Assembly: GCF_000190575.1 (NCBI RefSeq)
Contig: NC_015164.1
Location: forward strand, 124,001-188,000
DNA from: Phocaeicola salanitronis DSM 18170
GTDB lineage: Bacteria > Bacteroidota > Bacteroidia > Bacteroidales > Bacteroidaceae
DNA: 64,000 nucleotides
Reading direction: 5' to 3'
Shown here in pieces: positions 25,958-33,303 of the stretch; position 1 is the stretch's first letter, and each line of letters opens with the position of its first letter. Under the pieces are notes generated by a model. The model did no database searches and was not told the origin of the DNA. It saw nothing but the letters and a program-made list of their open reading frames with translations. The position numbers were made by a program, and so were the translations under genes.

Positions 25958-26725
25958 TTAAATAGTCGTATCTTTCAAATCTCCCAGCGGATAGAATGGG
26001 AACATGTTTTCTTCCATCCATTTGTTGGCAGCTTCCGGAGACATCTTCCAGCCCGAATTGCAGGTTGAAACGATTTCTACCAAACTCGAACCTTTGTGTT
26101 GCATCGAGTTTTCGAATGCTTTACGGATGGCTTTCTTGGCTTTACGGATGGCTGCCACGTTTTGCACCGATTGGCGGGTCACGTAGCAGGTGCCTTGAAG
26201 CGTAGCGGCTATTTCGGTCATCTTCAACGGGTAACCGTGAATTTCCGGATTGCGTCCGTAAGGGCAAGTGGCTGTTTTCATGCCGATTAGGGTTGTGGGA
26301 GCCATTTGGCCGCCTGTCATGCCGTAAATGGCATTGTTGATAAAGATAATGGTGATATTGTCGCCACGGTTCAGGGCATGGATGCTTTCGGCTGTACCGA
26401 TACATGCCAAATCTCCGTCACCCTGGTACGTGAATACCAGACGGTCGGGCCATAGGCGTTTGATGGCTCCCGCCAAAGCGGGTGCGCGTCCGTGGGCAGC
26501 TTCCAGGCAATCTATGTCCAAATAATTATACATAAATACCGCGCAGCCTACCGGACTGATGCCGATGGCTTTTTCGGTCATTCCCATTTCTTCGATAACT
26601 TCTGCTATCAATTTGTGCACTACTCCGTGGCTGCATCCCGGGCAATAGTGCATCGGGTTGTCGTTCAGCAATGTAGGTTTCTTATAAACCAGGTTTTCGG
26701 GTTTTACTATATCTTCTTTCGTCAT
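25958..26725 (-). CDS. 2-oxoacid:ferredoxin oxidoreductase, thiamine-diphosphate beta subunit
   Basis: 255 residues. HYCPGCSHGVVHKL carries the N-terminal CxxC of the family, and GDGDLACIGTAE...NNAIYGMTGGQM is the thiamine-diphosphate/Mg site. Length and lack of extra ferredoxin domains match the KorB/VorB-type beta subunit of four-subunit enzymes. The substrate may be 2-oxoglutarate or branched-chain 2-oxoacids. Databases label such Bacteroides operons both ways and the sequence alone does not decide. It lies 19 bp downstream of a small membrane-protein gene. Confidence 0.93.
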   Translation of the reverse strand: MTKEDIVKPENLVYKKPTLLNDNPMHYCPGCSHGVVHKLIAEVIEEMGMTEKAIGISPVGCAVFMYNYLDIDCLEAAHGRAPALAGAIKRLWPDRLVFTYQGDGDLACIGTAESIHALNRGDNITIIFINNAIYGMTGGQMAPTTLIGMKTATCPYGRNPEIHGYPLKMTEIAATLQGTCYVTRQSVQNVAAIRKAKKAIRKAFENSMQHKGSSLVEIVSTCNSGWKMSPEAANKWMEENMFPFYPLGDLKDTTI

Positions 26726-26744
26726 AATTTATCCTCCTTGTCGG

Positions 26745-26921
26745 TTAGCGTAGTAAAAAACGGAGCATATACTCAATCATTTTGATGAAAATAGAGCCTC
26801 CGCATACGTAGAAGAAGAGTGTCTTGTCATCGGTCTGTGTGAAATAGAGGATAACAGAGGCAAGTGCTCCTATCATAAAAATGACATTCAGTATGGTTCT
26901 GATTCGGTCTATATTGTTCAT
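26745..26921 (-). CDS. 58-residue membrane protein inside the oxidoreductase operon
   Basis: A complete short frame, ATG at 26919-26921 to TAA at 26745. It starts MNNIDRIRTILNVIFMIGAL and has two hydrophobic stretches: about residues 9-29 (LNVIFMIGALASVILYF) and about 38-58 (LFFYVCGGSIFIKMIEYML), joined by the polar TQTDDKT turn. It fits exactly between the alpha (14 bp) and beta (19 bp) subunit genes on the same strand, so it is translated as part of the operon. It resembles nothing with known function. A membrane tether or ion-coupling partner for the soluble ferredoxin-reducing enzyme is conceivable, but that is speculation. Confidence 0.8.
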   Translation of the reverse strand: MNNIDRIRTILNVIFMIGALASVILYFTQTDDKTLFFYVCGGSIFIKMIEYMLRFLLR

Positions 26922-26935
26922 GGCCTGTTCTTGTT

Positions 26936-28015
26936 TTAACGGATGATTTTAGATTTCAACGCATCAACCACTTCATCCGGGTCGGGCACAATGCCTCCCA
27001 AACGTCCGAAATGTTCTACCGGAATGTTGCATTCTACCGCCAGTTTGACGTCTTCAATCATCTGTCCGCTATTTAATTCGACAACAAGGATGCCTTTTAC
27101 GTTTTTAGCCCGTTCTGCCAAGGCTTTGCTTGGGAAGGGCCATAAGGTGATGGGGCGGAACAGGCCGATTTTAATGCCTTCTTCGCGTGCATGTTCCATT
27201 GATTTCTGTGCGATGCGGGCACATGAGCCGAAGGCTACTATCAGGTATTCGGCATCTTCGCAATTGATTTCTTCATAGCGTGTCTCGTTTGCTTCGATTT
27301 CCGCATATTTGGCTTGCAGGTGCAGGTTGCGCTGTTCCATTACCGCCGGGTCAAGTTCGAGGGAGGTGATGACGTTCGGTCTGCGTCCCTTGCGTCCTGT
27401 AGCCGCCCAAGGGCATTGGGCAATGATTTCTTCTTCCGTGCGGCGCGGACGGGGTTCGGGCAATACGACTTTTTCCATCATCTGGCCGATAACACCGTCG
27501 GCAAGGATCATTGCCGGGTTGCGGTATTTGAAAGCCAGTTCGAATGCCAGTCCTACGAAGTCTGCCATTTCCTGTACCGATGCCGGTGCCAATGCGATAA
27601 CATGGTAATCGCCATGCCCTCCTCCTTTCGTTGTCTGGAAATAATCGGCCTGGCTGGGCTGGATGGTTCCCAGTCCGGGACCTCCGCGCATCACGTTTAC
27701 CACCAGGCAGGGGAGTTCGGCACCTGCGATGTAAGAGATGCCTTCCTGTTTCAGGCTGACGCCCGGGCTGGATGACGAGGTCATCACCATTTTTCCTGTG
27801 CCGGCGCCTCCGTATACCATATTAATAGCTGCCACTTCGCTTTCTGCCTGCAGGACCACCATGCCGGTTGTCTCCCACGGTTTCAGTTCGGCAAGAGTTT
27901 CCAATACTTCTGATTGGGGAGTGATAGGATAGCCGAAGTAACCGTCTACGCCGAACCGGATGGCGGCGTGGGCAATGGCTTCGTTTCCTTTCATTAAGAC
28001 TACTTCTTCTGCCAT
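26936..28015 (-). CDS. 2-oxoacid:ferredoxin oxidoreductase, alpha subunit (KorA/VorB type)
   Basis: 359 residues. It begins LMKGNEAIAHAAIRFGVDGYFGYPITPQSEV, the pyrimidine-binding domain of the alpha subunit. TSSSSPGVSLKQEGISYIAGAELPCLV and RGGPGLGTIQPSQADYFQ follow, and the C-terminal domain II starts near 240. With the beta subunit it builds the thiamine-diphosphate active site. Annotation pipelines call this form 3-methyl-2-oxobutanoate dehydrogenase subunit VorB or KorA, so the name is a family label and not a substrate assignment. It is 45 bp downstream of the ferredoxin gene. Confidence 0.93.
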   Translation of the reverse strand: MAEEVVLMKGNEAIAHAAIRFGVDGYFGYPITPQSEVLETLAELKPWETTGMVVLQAESEVAAINMVYGGAGTGKMVMTSSSSPGVSLKQEGISYIAGAELPCLVVNVMRGGPGLGTIQPSQADYFQTTKGGGHGDYHVIALAPASVQEMADFVGLAFELAFKYRNPAMILADGVIGQMMEKVVLPEPRPRRTEEEIIAQCPWAATGRKGRRPNVITSLELDPAVMEQRNLHLQAKYAEIEANETRYEEINCEDAEYLIVAFGSCARIAQKSMEHAREEGIKIGLFRPITLWPFPSKALAERAKNVKGILVVELNSGQMIEDVKLAVECNIPVEHFGRLGGIVPDPDEVVDALKSKIIR

Positions 28016-28060
28016 ATCTTTTTTGAATTTTAGTTTTTAAGTTTCTAAGTCCTTAAGAAC

Positions 28061-28288
28061 TTACGCTTCTTTCGCTCTGTATACAGTCAGACATGCGTCC
28101 GGACATACGATGGCGCACGAAGAACATCCGTTGCAGGTGTCTTCTACAATCTGCTGTACATAATTATATCCTTTTTGATTAACTTTAGAGGTGAGTGACA
28201 AAACGTGCAACGGACACGCTACAACACATAGGTTGCAGCCTTTGCAGCGTTCTGTATTCACGACAACTACACCTTTCATTTTAGCCAT
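28061..28288 (-). CDS. 2x[4Fe-4S] ferredoxin-like delta subunit of the oxidoreductase
   Basis: 75 residues. Two classical cluster motifs are complete: CKGCNLCVVACP (Cys15, 18, 21, 25) and CNGCSSCAIVCP. It passes electrons from the thiamine-diphosphate site to free ferredoxin. It lies second in the operon, 19 bp after the TPR gene. Confidence 0.95.
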   Translation of the reverse strand: MAKMKGVVVVNTERCKGCNLCVVACPLHVLSLTSKVNQKGYNYVQQIVEDTCNGCSSCAIVCPDACLTVYRAKEA

Positions 28289-28307
28289 AGTAAACCTTAT
28301 CTTTAAT

Positions 28308-28586
28308 TTATTGATTAAACATATCTTTGTTATAGAAATTAAGAATGTCTATCACCATGTTCCGCGCTTCGGATGCCGGACTGTCCGGATTGATGTCTAT
28401 GGCTTCCTGATAATTGTTCAGGGCGCCCTGCCAGTCTCCTTGCTTGCGGAATGCGTTTCCCAGTAAGTAATAGATGTCATCGGCATCCTCGGGCTGCTGG
28501 TTCAAAAGCTGGTTTAACCGGCTGACGGCTATGTCAACATTGCCTTCATCTATCCAGTCTTTTATCTCTTTCAGTCTTTCGGTCAT
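28308..28586 (-). CDS. Small TPR protein, first gene of the oxidoreductase operon
   Basis: 92 residues, cytoplasmic. About two tetratricopeptide helical pairs are visible (NVDIAVSRLNQLLNQQPEDADDIYYLLGNAF, then WQGALNNYQEAIDINPDSP). It leads the operon with the ferredoxin, alpha, beta and gamma subunits, so it may help assembly, although TPR proteins bind many partners. A TATCTTTG box lies upstream at 28613-28620. Confidence 0.85.
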   Translation of the reverse strand: MTERLKEIKDWIDEGNVDIAVSRLNQLLNQQPEDADDIYYLLGNAFRKQGDWQGALNNYQEAIDINPDSPASEARNMVIDILNFYNKDMFNQ

Positions 28587-28612
28587 GGTTACGGAATCAT
28601 TTGTATTGTCGG

Positions 28613-28620
28613 CAAAGATA
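28613..28620 (-). promoter_or_regulatory. -7 box of the TPR-oxidoreductase operon
   Basis: The minus strand reads TATCTTTG, 27-34 bp upstream of the TPR gene start. A TTTG at 28636-28639 (minus) is only 15 bp further, closer than usual for -33. Confidence 0.5.
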
Positions 28621-28703
28621 GGTTTTATTTTCTATCAAATTGTCTTTTCGCCCGAATATTTCGTATTCTTTCCTGAAAAAAACGTTACTTTCTTGGTATT
28701 TGG

Positions 28704-28734
28704 TTGGCAAATGTGCTTGAAAAGTCTAACTTTG
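28704..28734 (+). promoter_or_regulatory. Promoter of the Nfn-like gene
   Basis: TAACTTTG at 28727-28734 with TTGG at 28704-28707, 19 bp apart, matches the Bacteroides -33/-7 layout. The ATG is 33 bp downstream. Confidence 0.6.
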
Positions 28735-28766
28735 CAACTGCTGAAACTAACTTATTTACATAGACA

Positions 28767-31061
28767 ATGAATAAAATTATTTCTAAAGAACATTTTTCGG
28801 AGAAGGTATTCAAGCTGGTGGTAGAAGCCCCCTTGATTGCCAAATCCCGTAAAGCAGGGCATTTCGTGATTGTACGTGTCGGCGAAAAAGGCGAACGTAT
28901 GCCCTTGACCATTGCCGGTGCCGACCCGGTAAAAGGTACCATTACGCTGGTCGTACAGGAAGTGGGCTTGTCGTCCACCCGTTTGTGTGAGTTGAATGAA
29001 GGCGACTATATTACCGATGTAGTGGGGCCGTTGGGGAAGGCTACGCATATCGAGAACTTCGGTACGGTGGTTTGTGCCGGAGGAGGTGTCGGCGTGGCTC
29101 CGATGTTGCCTATCGTCCAGGCTTTGAAAGCTGCGGGCAACCGGGTGATAACCGTACTTGCCGGGCGTACCAAGGAACTGATTATCCTGGAAAAGGAGAT
29201 GCGCGAAAGCTCGGACGAGGTGATTATCATGACCGATGACGGCTCGTACGGAAAGAAAGGGCTGGTGACCGAAGGCGTCGAAGAAGTCATTAAGCGCGAG
29301 AAAGTGGACAAGTGTTTTGCCATCGGACCGGCGGTGATGATGAAATTCGTCTGCCTGCTTACCCGGAAATACGATATACCCACCGATGTGTCGCTTAATA
29401 CCATTATGGTGGACGGAACGGGTATGTGTGGCGCCTGCCGTATTACCGTAGGAGGGAAGACCCGGTTCGTATGTGTGGACGGGCCGGAGTTCGACGGGCA
29501 TCAGGTAGACTTCGATGAAATGCTGAAGCGTATGGGGGCTTTCCGCGATATCGAACGCGAGGAAATCCATAAGCTTGACCCGGTAGACCCTGATGCATGC
29601 GAGGCGGTCAAGGCGTTGGATGACCGTAGCGCTCCGTGGCGTGAGGCATTGCGCAAGTCGATGAAACCGAAGGAACGTACGGCTATCCCCCGCGTTAGGA
29701 TGAACGAATTAGACCCCGAATACCGTTCGCACCGCCGGAAAGAGGAAGTCAACCTCGGCTTGAATGAAGAACAGGCACTGACCGAAGCCAAACGCTGTCT
29801 GGATTGTGCCAATCCCTCTTGTATGGAAGGCTGTCCGGTTGGCATTAATATTCCGGGATTCATCAAGAACATCGAGCGTGGCGAGTTCCTCGAAGCGGCA
29901 CGGGTGTTGAAGCAGACCAGTGCCCTGCCAGCCGTATGCGGCCGGGTCTGCCCGCAGGAAAAGCAGTGCGAGTCGAAGTGCATCCACCTGAAGATGGGGC
30001 ACGAAGCGGTAGCTATCGGTTATCTGGAACGTTTTGCAGCCGATTACGAACGGGATAGCGGGAATATTTCTGTTCCCGAAATAGCCGGAAAGAATGGCAT
30101 CAAGGTGGCGGTTGTCGGCTCGGGCCCTGCCGGCTTGTCGTTTGCCGGCGATATGGCGAAATTGGGCTATGAGGTAACCGTGTTCGAGGCATTGCACGAG
30201 ATAGGCGGCGTATTGAAATACGGCATTCCCGAGTTCCGTCTCCCGAACAGGATTGTGGATGTCGAAATTGATAACCTGGCGAAGATGGGCGTGCAGTTCG
30301 TGAAAGACTGCATTGTGGGCAAGACGATTTCGGTAGACGACCTGCAGGCGGAAGGGTATAAGGGCATTTTCGTGGCTTCGGGAGCCGGGCTGCCTAACTT
30401 CATGAACATACCCGGAGAGAACTCTATCAACATCATGTCATCGAATGAATACCTGACCCGTGTCAACCTGATGGATGCGGCAAGTGAGGATTCCGATACG
30501 CCGGTCACTTTCGGCAAACGTGTCGTAGTGGTAGGAGGCGGAAATACGGCTATGGACTCCGTGCGTACGGCGCGCCGCTTGGGAGCCGAACGCGCCATTA
30601 TCGTTTACCGCCGTTCGGAAGCCGAAATGCCTGCCCGTATCGAGGAGGTGAAACATGCCAAAGAAGAGGGAGTGGAATTTATGACACTGCACAATCCGAT
30701 AGAATATATTGCCGACGAGCAAGGCCGTGTGAAACAGGTCGTTCTCCAGAAGATGGAATTGGGCGAGCCCGACGCTTCGGGACGCCGCAGTCCGGTGCCC
30801 ATTCCGGGTGCGACCGTTACCTTAGACATCGACATGGCGATTGTCAGCGTAGGCGTATCCCCCAACCCGATTGTGCCTAATTCGATTCCGGGATTGGAAT
30901 TGGGGCGCAAGGGCACCATTGCGGTCAATGAGAATATGCAGTCATCCATTGCCACTATCTATGCCGGAGGCGACATCGTGCGCGGAGGCGCTACGGTGAT
31001 TCTGGCGATGGGAGACGGACGCCGTGCCGCCGCGGCTATGGACAAGCAATTGCGCGGATAA
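28767..31061 (+). CDS. Nfn-like fusion: ferredoxin-NADP reductase domain + GltD-type flavoprotein
   Basis: 764 residues, cytoplasmic, two parts. Residues 1 to about 275 are an FNR-like domain: MPLTIAG (flavin site), CAGGGVGVAPMLPI (NAD), and GMCGACRITVGGKTRFVCVDGP with the four Cys for a [2Fe-2S] cluster, as in PyrK/NfnA. After a linker, about 330-764 is a GltD/NfnB-type unit: two Cys groups for [4Fe-4S] (CLDCANPSCMEGCP, CGRVCPQEKQC), the FAD motif VVGSGPAGLSFAGDMAKLG, and NADPH motif VVGGGNTAMDSVRTARRLGA. Separate NfnA and NfnB form an electron-bifurcating NADH-dependent ferredoxin:NADP oxidoreductase, and here they are one chain. No glutamate synthase large subunit is adjacent. It is divergent from a ferredoxin-reducing enzyme operon, which fits ferredoxin/NAD(P) balancing. 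Confidence 0.92.
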   Translation: MNKIISKEHFSEKVFKLVVEAPLIAKSRKAGHFVIVRVGEKGERMPLTIAGADPVKGTITLVVQEVGLSSTRLCELNEGDYITDVVGPLGKATHIENFGTVVCAGGGVGVAPMLPIVQALKAAGNRVITVLAGRTKELIILEKEMRESSDEVIIMTDDGSYGKKGLVTEGVEEVIKREKVDKCFAIGPAVMMKFVCLLTRKYDIPTDVSLNTIMVDGTGMCGACRITVGGKTRFVCVDGPEFDGHQVDFDEMLKRMGAFRDIEREEIHKLDPVDPDACEAVKALDDRSAPWREALRKSMKPKERTAIPRVRMNELDPEYRSHRRKEEVNLGLNEEQALTEAKRCLDCANPSCMEGCPVGINIPGFIKNIERGEFLEAARVLKQTSALPAVCGRVCPQEKQCESKCIHLKMGHEAVAIGYLERFAADYERDSGNISVPEIAGKNGIKVAVVGSGPAGLSFAGDMAKLGYEVTVFEALHEIGGVLKYGIPEFRLPNRIVDVEIDNLAKMGVQFVKDCIVGKTISVDDLQAEGYKGIFVASGAGLPNFMNIPGENSINIMSSNEYLTRVNLMDAASEDSDTPVTFGKRVVVVGGGNTAMDSVRTARRLGAERAIIVYRRSEAEMPARIEEVKHAKEEGVEFMTLHNPIEYIADEQGRVKQVVLQKMELGEPDASGRRSPVPIPGATVTLDIDMAIVSVGVSPNPIVPNSIPGLELGRKGTIAVNENMQSSIATIYAGGDIVRGGATVILAMGDGRRAAAAMDKQLRG

Positions 31062-31080
31062 TTGACAAAGGATAATTAGT

Positions 31081-31180
31081 GGAACACAGAGACGCAGAGG
31101 CACAGAGTCTTATTTACGATTTTACAAATTACGGAGTACGGTTTCATATCAAAATAGTAAATGGGACATTGAAAAATAAA
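31081..31180. repeat. CACAGAG-family segment, second version
   Basis: Its reverse complement aligns with 52773-52856: both contain TTTATTTTTCAATGT, a divergent middle, then GTAAAATCGTAAATAAGACT followed by the CTCTGTGCCT arm. Confidence 0.8.
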
Positions 31181-31396
31181 TTATAGTAGAACAAAATTGG
31201 TTTGCGAAAAATGGATTGGAACACAGAGACACAAAGGCACAGAGTTTTATTTCTTTGAGAGAACAGAGTTCACGGTGCAAAGTGCTGACTTTATGATCTT
31301 TGCTTTTTCTGTATAATTATTTCTCCGTGTCTCTGCGTCTCTGTGTTCGATAAAGAATCACATTGATTTTTCGCAATCCATTTCCGATTAACTATA
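31181..31396 (+). repeat. 216-bp dispersed repeat, copy 1
   Basis: The reverse complement of this segment matches 60419-60634 over 216 bp with three differences that I could find. Inside, the arms GGAACACAGAGACACAAAGG (from 31214) and TCTCTGCGTCTCTGTGTTC (ending about 31352) can pair. Confidence 0.9.
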
Positions 31397-31428
31397 TTAT
31401 GAATATTCGCATTCTACCCAATTGCCTT

Positions 31429-31507
31429 GTAGGGGCGTATCGCATACGCCCCGAAAACATCCGCATGGGTTAGTTGGCGCATTCGGGCGTATGCGATACG
31501 CCCCTAC
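31429..31507. repeat. Inverted pair of GGGCGTAT palindromes
   Basis: The 23-bp arm at 31429-31451 is the exact reverse complement of 31485-31507. Each arm is itself nearly palindromic (GGGCGTATCGCATACGCCC with only the central dinucleotide unsymmetric). Confidence 0.85.
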
Positions 31508-31540
31508 ATGGGATGTTTGCGGATATCCAAATACAATATT

Positions 31541-31568
31541 CCTCTGTGTCTCCGTGTCTCTGTGTTCC
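31541..31568. repeat. Single CACAGAG-family arm
   Basis: CCTCTGTGTCTCCGTGTCTC and the following TGTGTTCC repeat the right arm of the family. No matching left arm is close, except those in the upstream copies. It lies directly before the NhaC start. Confidence 0.7.
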
Positions 31569-31589
31569 GTTATTAATTGATAGAAAAAT

Positions 31590-33077
31590 ATGGATACAAA
31601 CGAGCGAGTGCAATCTACTATGCGCCGGCTGCCCTCGTGGCAGGTTTCGCTGGTGCCTTTTGGGGTATTGACCCTGTCGTTAGTGGTCGTAATCAAGATT
31701 TTTGGGGCGGATGCGCTTTTGGGCGGAAGCCAGGTGTGTCTGTTGCTGGCAACGGCTGTTACAGCGGCTATTTCCATGTTTGTTTACAAAGCCTCATGGA
31801 ACAGGCTGGAGACGTGCATTTTGGATAACATCCGTGCCGTAGGGTCGGCTATTCTGATTCTGTTTCTTATCGGCGCGATAGCCGGAACATGGATGGTGAG
31901 CGGCATTGTGCCCGCCTTGATTTGTTACGGCTTGAAAATCATTTATCCGGCGGTGTTTCTTGCGGCGGCGTGCGTGATATGCGCGTTGGTATCGGTCATG
32001 ACGGGAAGTTCGTGGACTACCATTGCGACCATCGGCGTGGCGTTGATTGGCATCGGGATTGCCCAAGGGTTCGATCCCGGCTGGACGGCAGGAGCCATTG
32101 TGTCGGGAGCGTATTTTGGGGATAAGATTTCCCCTTTGTCCGATACGACGGTGCTGGCTTCTTCCGCTTCGGGGACTCCCTTGTTTACGCATATCCGCTA
32201 TATGATGATTACCACGGTTCCTTCGCTGGCTGTTACGCTGGTTGTCTTTCTGGCGGCAAGCCTGATGCATCCGCCGGTAGAAGCGTCGCAGGCAGATGAG
32301 TTTGCCGGCGCATTGGAAGCCGCTTTCCATGTCACTCCCTGGCTGCTGGCGGTCCCGGTGCTTACGGGGGTGCTGATTGTGAAGAAAGTGCCCGCTATCC
32401 TGACGCTGTTCTGTGCGGCGGTAATGGCGGCGGTTTTCGCGCTTCTTTTCCAGCCTCAGGCGGTGTGGGCGGTAGCTCATCCCGATTTGCCCGCCTCGGC
32501 TTATCCGGGGCTTTCGTTTTGGGATGCCTGCAAGGGGGTGGCCGTCACGTTTTACGGCTCTACCGCCATTCAGACCGGCAATGCCGCCATCGACTCGTTG
32601 ATTGCCACGCGCGGTATGACGGGCATGCTCAATACGGTTTTCCTGATTATCTGCTCGGTGACGTTCGGAGGCGTGCTGGCAGGAAGCGGCATGTTGAGGA
32701 GCCTCACCGAATTGTTCGCGCGCTTGGCTCATCGGGCGGTTACGCTGGTCGGGGCTACGGTTGGGACCGGAGTAATGTGTAATGTCGTTACGGGCGACCA
32801 GTATATCTCCATTCTGCTGACCAGCAGCCTGTATAAGAAATTGTATGAGCGGAAAGGGTACGAAAACCGTTTGCTGAGCCGTGCGGTAGAAGATTCGGCT
32901 ACGGTCACTTCGGTACTCATCCCGTGGAATTCGTGCGGCATGACGCAAGCCACGGTCTTGAAGGTGCCGACGCTGGAGTACCTTCCTTATTGCTTTTTCA
33001 ATATCTTGTCCCCGTTTATGTCGGTGCTCATTGCCGCGATAGGCTATAAGATTTTCCGGAGGAAGACGGAGGAATGA
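31590..33077 (+). CDS. nhaC: NhaC-family Na+/H+ antiporter
   Basis: 495 residues with 11-12 hydrophobic segments. The stretch SVMTGSSWTTIATIGVALIGIG, followed by GAYFGDKISPLSDTT, is typical of the NhaC ion-transporter family (Asp/Ser-rich transport site), and the second half repeats it as GTGVMCNVVTGDQY and EDSATVTSVLIPWNSCG. The protein exchanges Na+ for H+ across the inner membrane, and some relatives move malate/lactate. The start at 31590 follows immediately after a repeat arm; ATG 31620 is an alternative. No partner genes are adjacent. Confidence 0.9.
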   Translation: MDTNERVQSTMRRLPSWQVSLVPFGVLTLSLVVVIKIFGADALLGGSQVCLLLATAVTAAISMFVYKASWNRLETCILDNIRAVGSAILILFLIGAIAGTWMVSGIVPALICYGLKIIYPAVFLAAACVICALVSVMTGSSWTTIATIGVALIGIGIAQGFDPGWTAGAIVSGAYFGDKISPLSDTTVLASSASGTPLFTHIRYMMITTVPSLAVTLVVFLAASLMHPPVEASQADEFAGALEAAFHVTPWLLAVPVLTGVLIVKKVPAILTLFCAAVMAAVFALLFQPQAVWAVAHPDLPASAYPGLSFWDACKGVAVTFYGSTAIQTGNAAIDSLIATRGMTGMLNTVFLIICSVTFGGVLAGSGMLRSLTELFARLAHRAVTLVGATVGTGVMCNVVTGDQYISILLTSSLYKKLYERKGYENRLLSRAVEDSATVTSVLIPWNSCGMTQATVLKVPTLEYLPYCFFNILSPFMSVLIAAIGYKIFRRKTEE

Positions 33078-33134
33078 AGAATGAAGAGTGAAGAATGAAG
33101 AATTCCATGCGGGCGAAGCGATTCTTCATTCTTT
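33072..33134. repeat. GAATGAAGA word repeat with a matching inverted arm
   Basis: GAATGAAGAATGAAGAGTGA with two further GAAGAATGA-like words overlaps the NhaC stop, and GATTCTTCATTCTTTT (33120-33134) is complementary. It can form a hairpin ending in T residues and so may terminate nhaC. Confidence 0.65.
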
Positions 33135-33139
33135 TGTCA

Positions 33140-33186
33140 CGCTGGATTTGTAATCCAGCGTAATCCATGTGTGGATTTGTAATCCG
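33140..33186. repeat. Two GGATT-TGT-AATCC hairpins
   Basis: CGCTGGATT-TGT-AATCCAGCG (33140-33160) is a perfect 9-bp stem with a 3-base loop. GGATT-TGT-AATCC (33173-33185) repeats the core. Confidence 0.7.
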
Positions 33187-33303
33187 CATCATCAGCCAAC
33201 GGTGCTTGTTTTGCATGAGCGTCATGCCGTTCGCCTTTTCCGAGGGCTTGGCAGACGCAAACGGCTTGGTTTTGACATAAGACGGATGCTGCTGATTATG
33301 GGC

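Larger units (their letters stand above)
31062..31589. other. 528-bp gene-free gap made almost entirely of repeats
   Basis: From left to right it holds a CACAGAG-word arm with its attached unique-looking block (31081-31180), the 216-bp repeat (31181-31396), a self-complementary GGGCGTAT palindrome pair (31429-31507) and a single CACAGAG arm (31541-31568). I see no coding frame or promoter matching the consensus, so how the next gene is expressed is unclear. Confidence 0.8.

Noticed and set aside
28752..29570. 272-codon minus-strand frame opposite the Nfn-like gene
   Set aside because: It overlaps the promoter and start of a clearly functional gene and shows no domain.
31794..32948. 384-codon minus-strand frame opposite nhaC
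   Set aside because: Arg/His/Gln-rich antisense product of a GC-rich membrane-protein gene, with no start context.
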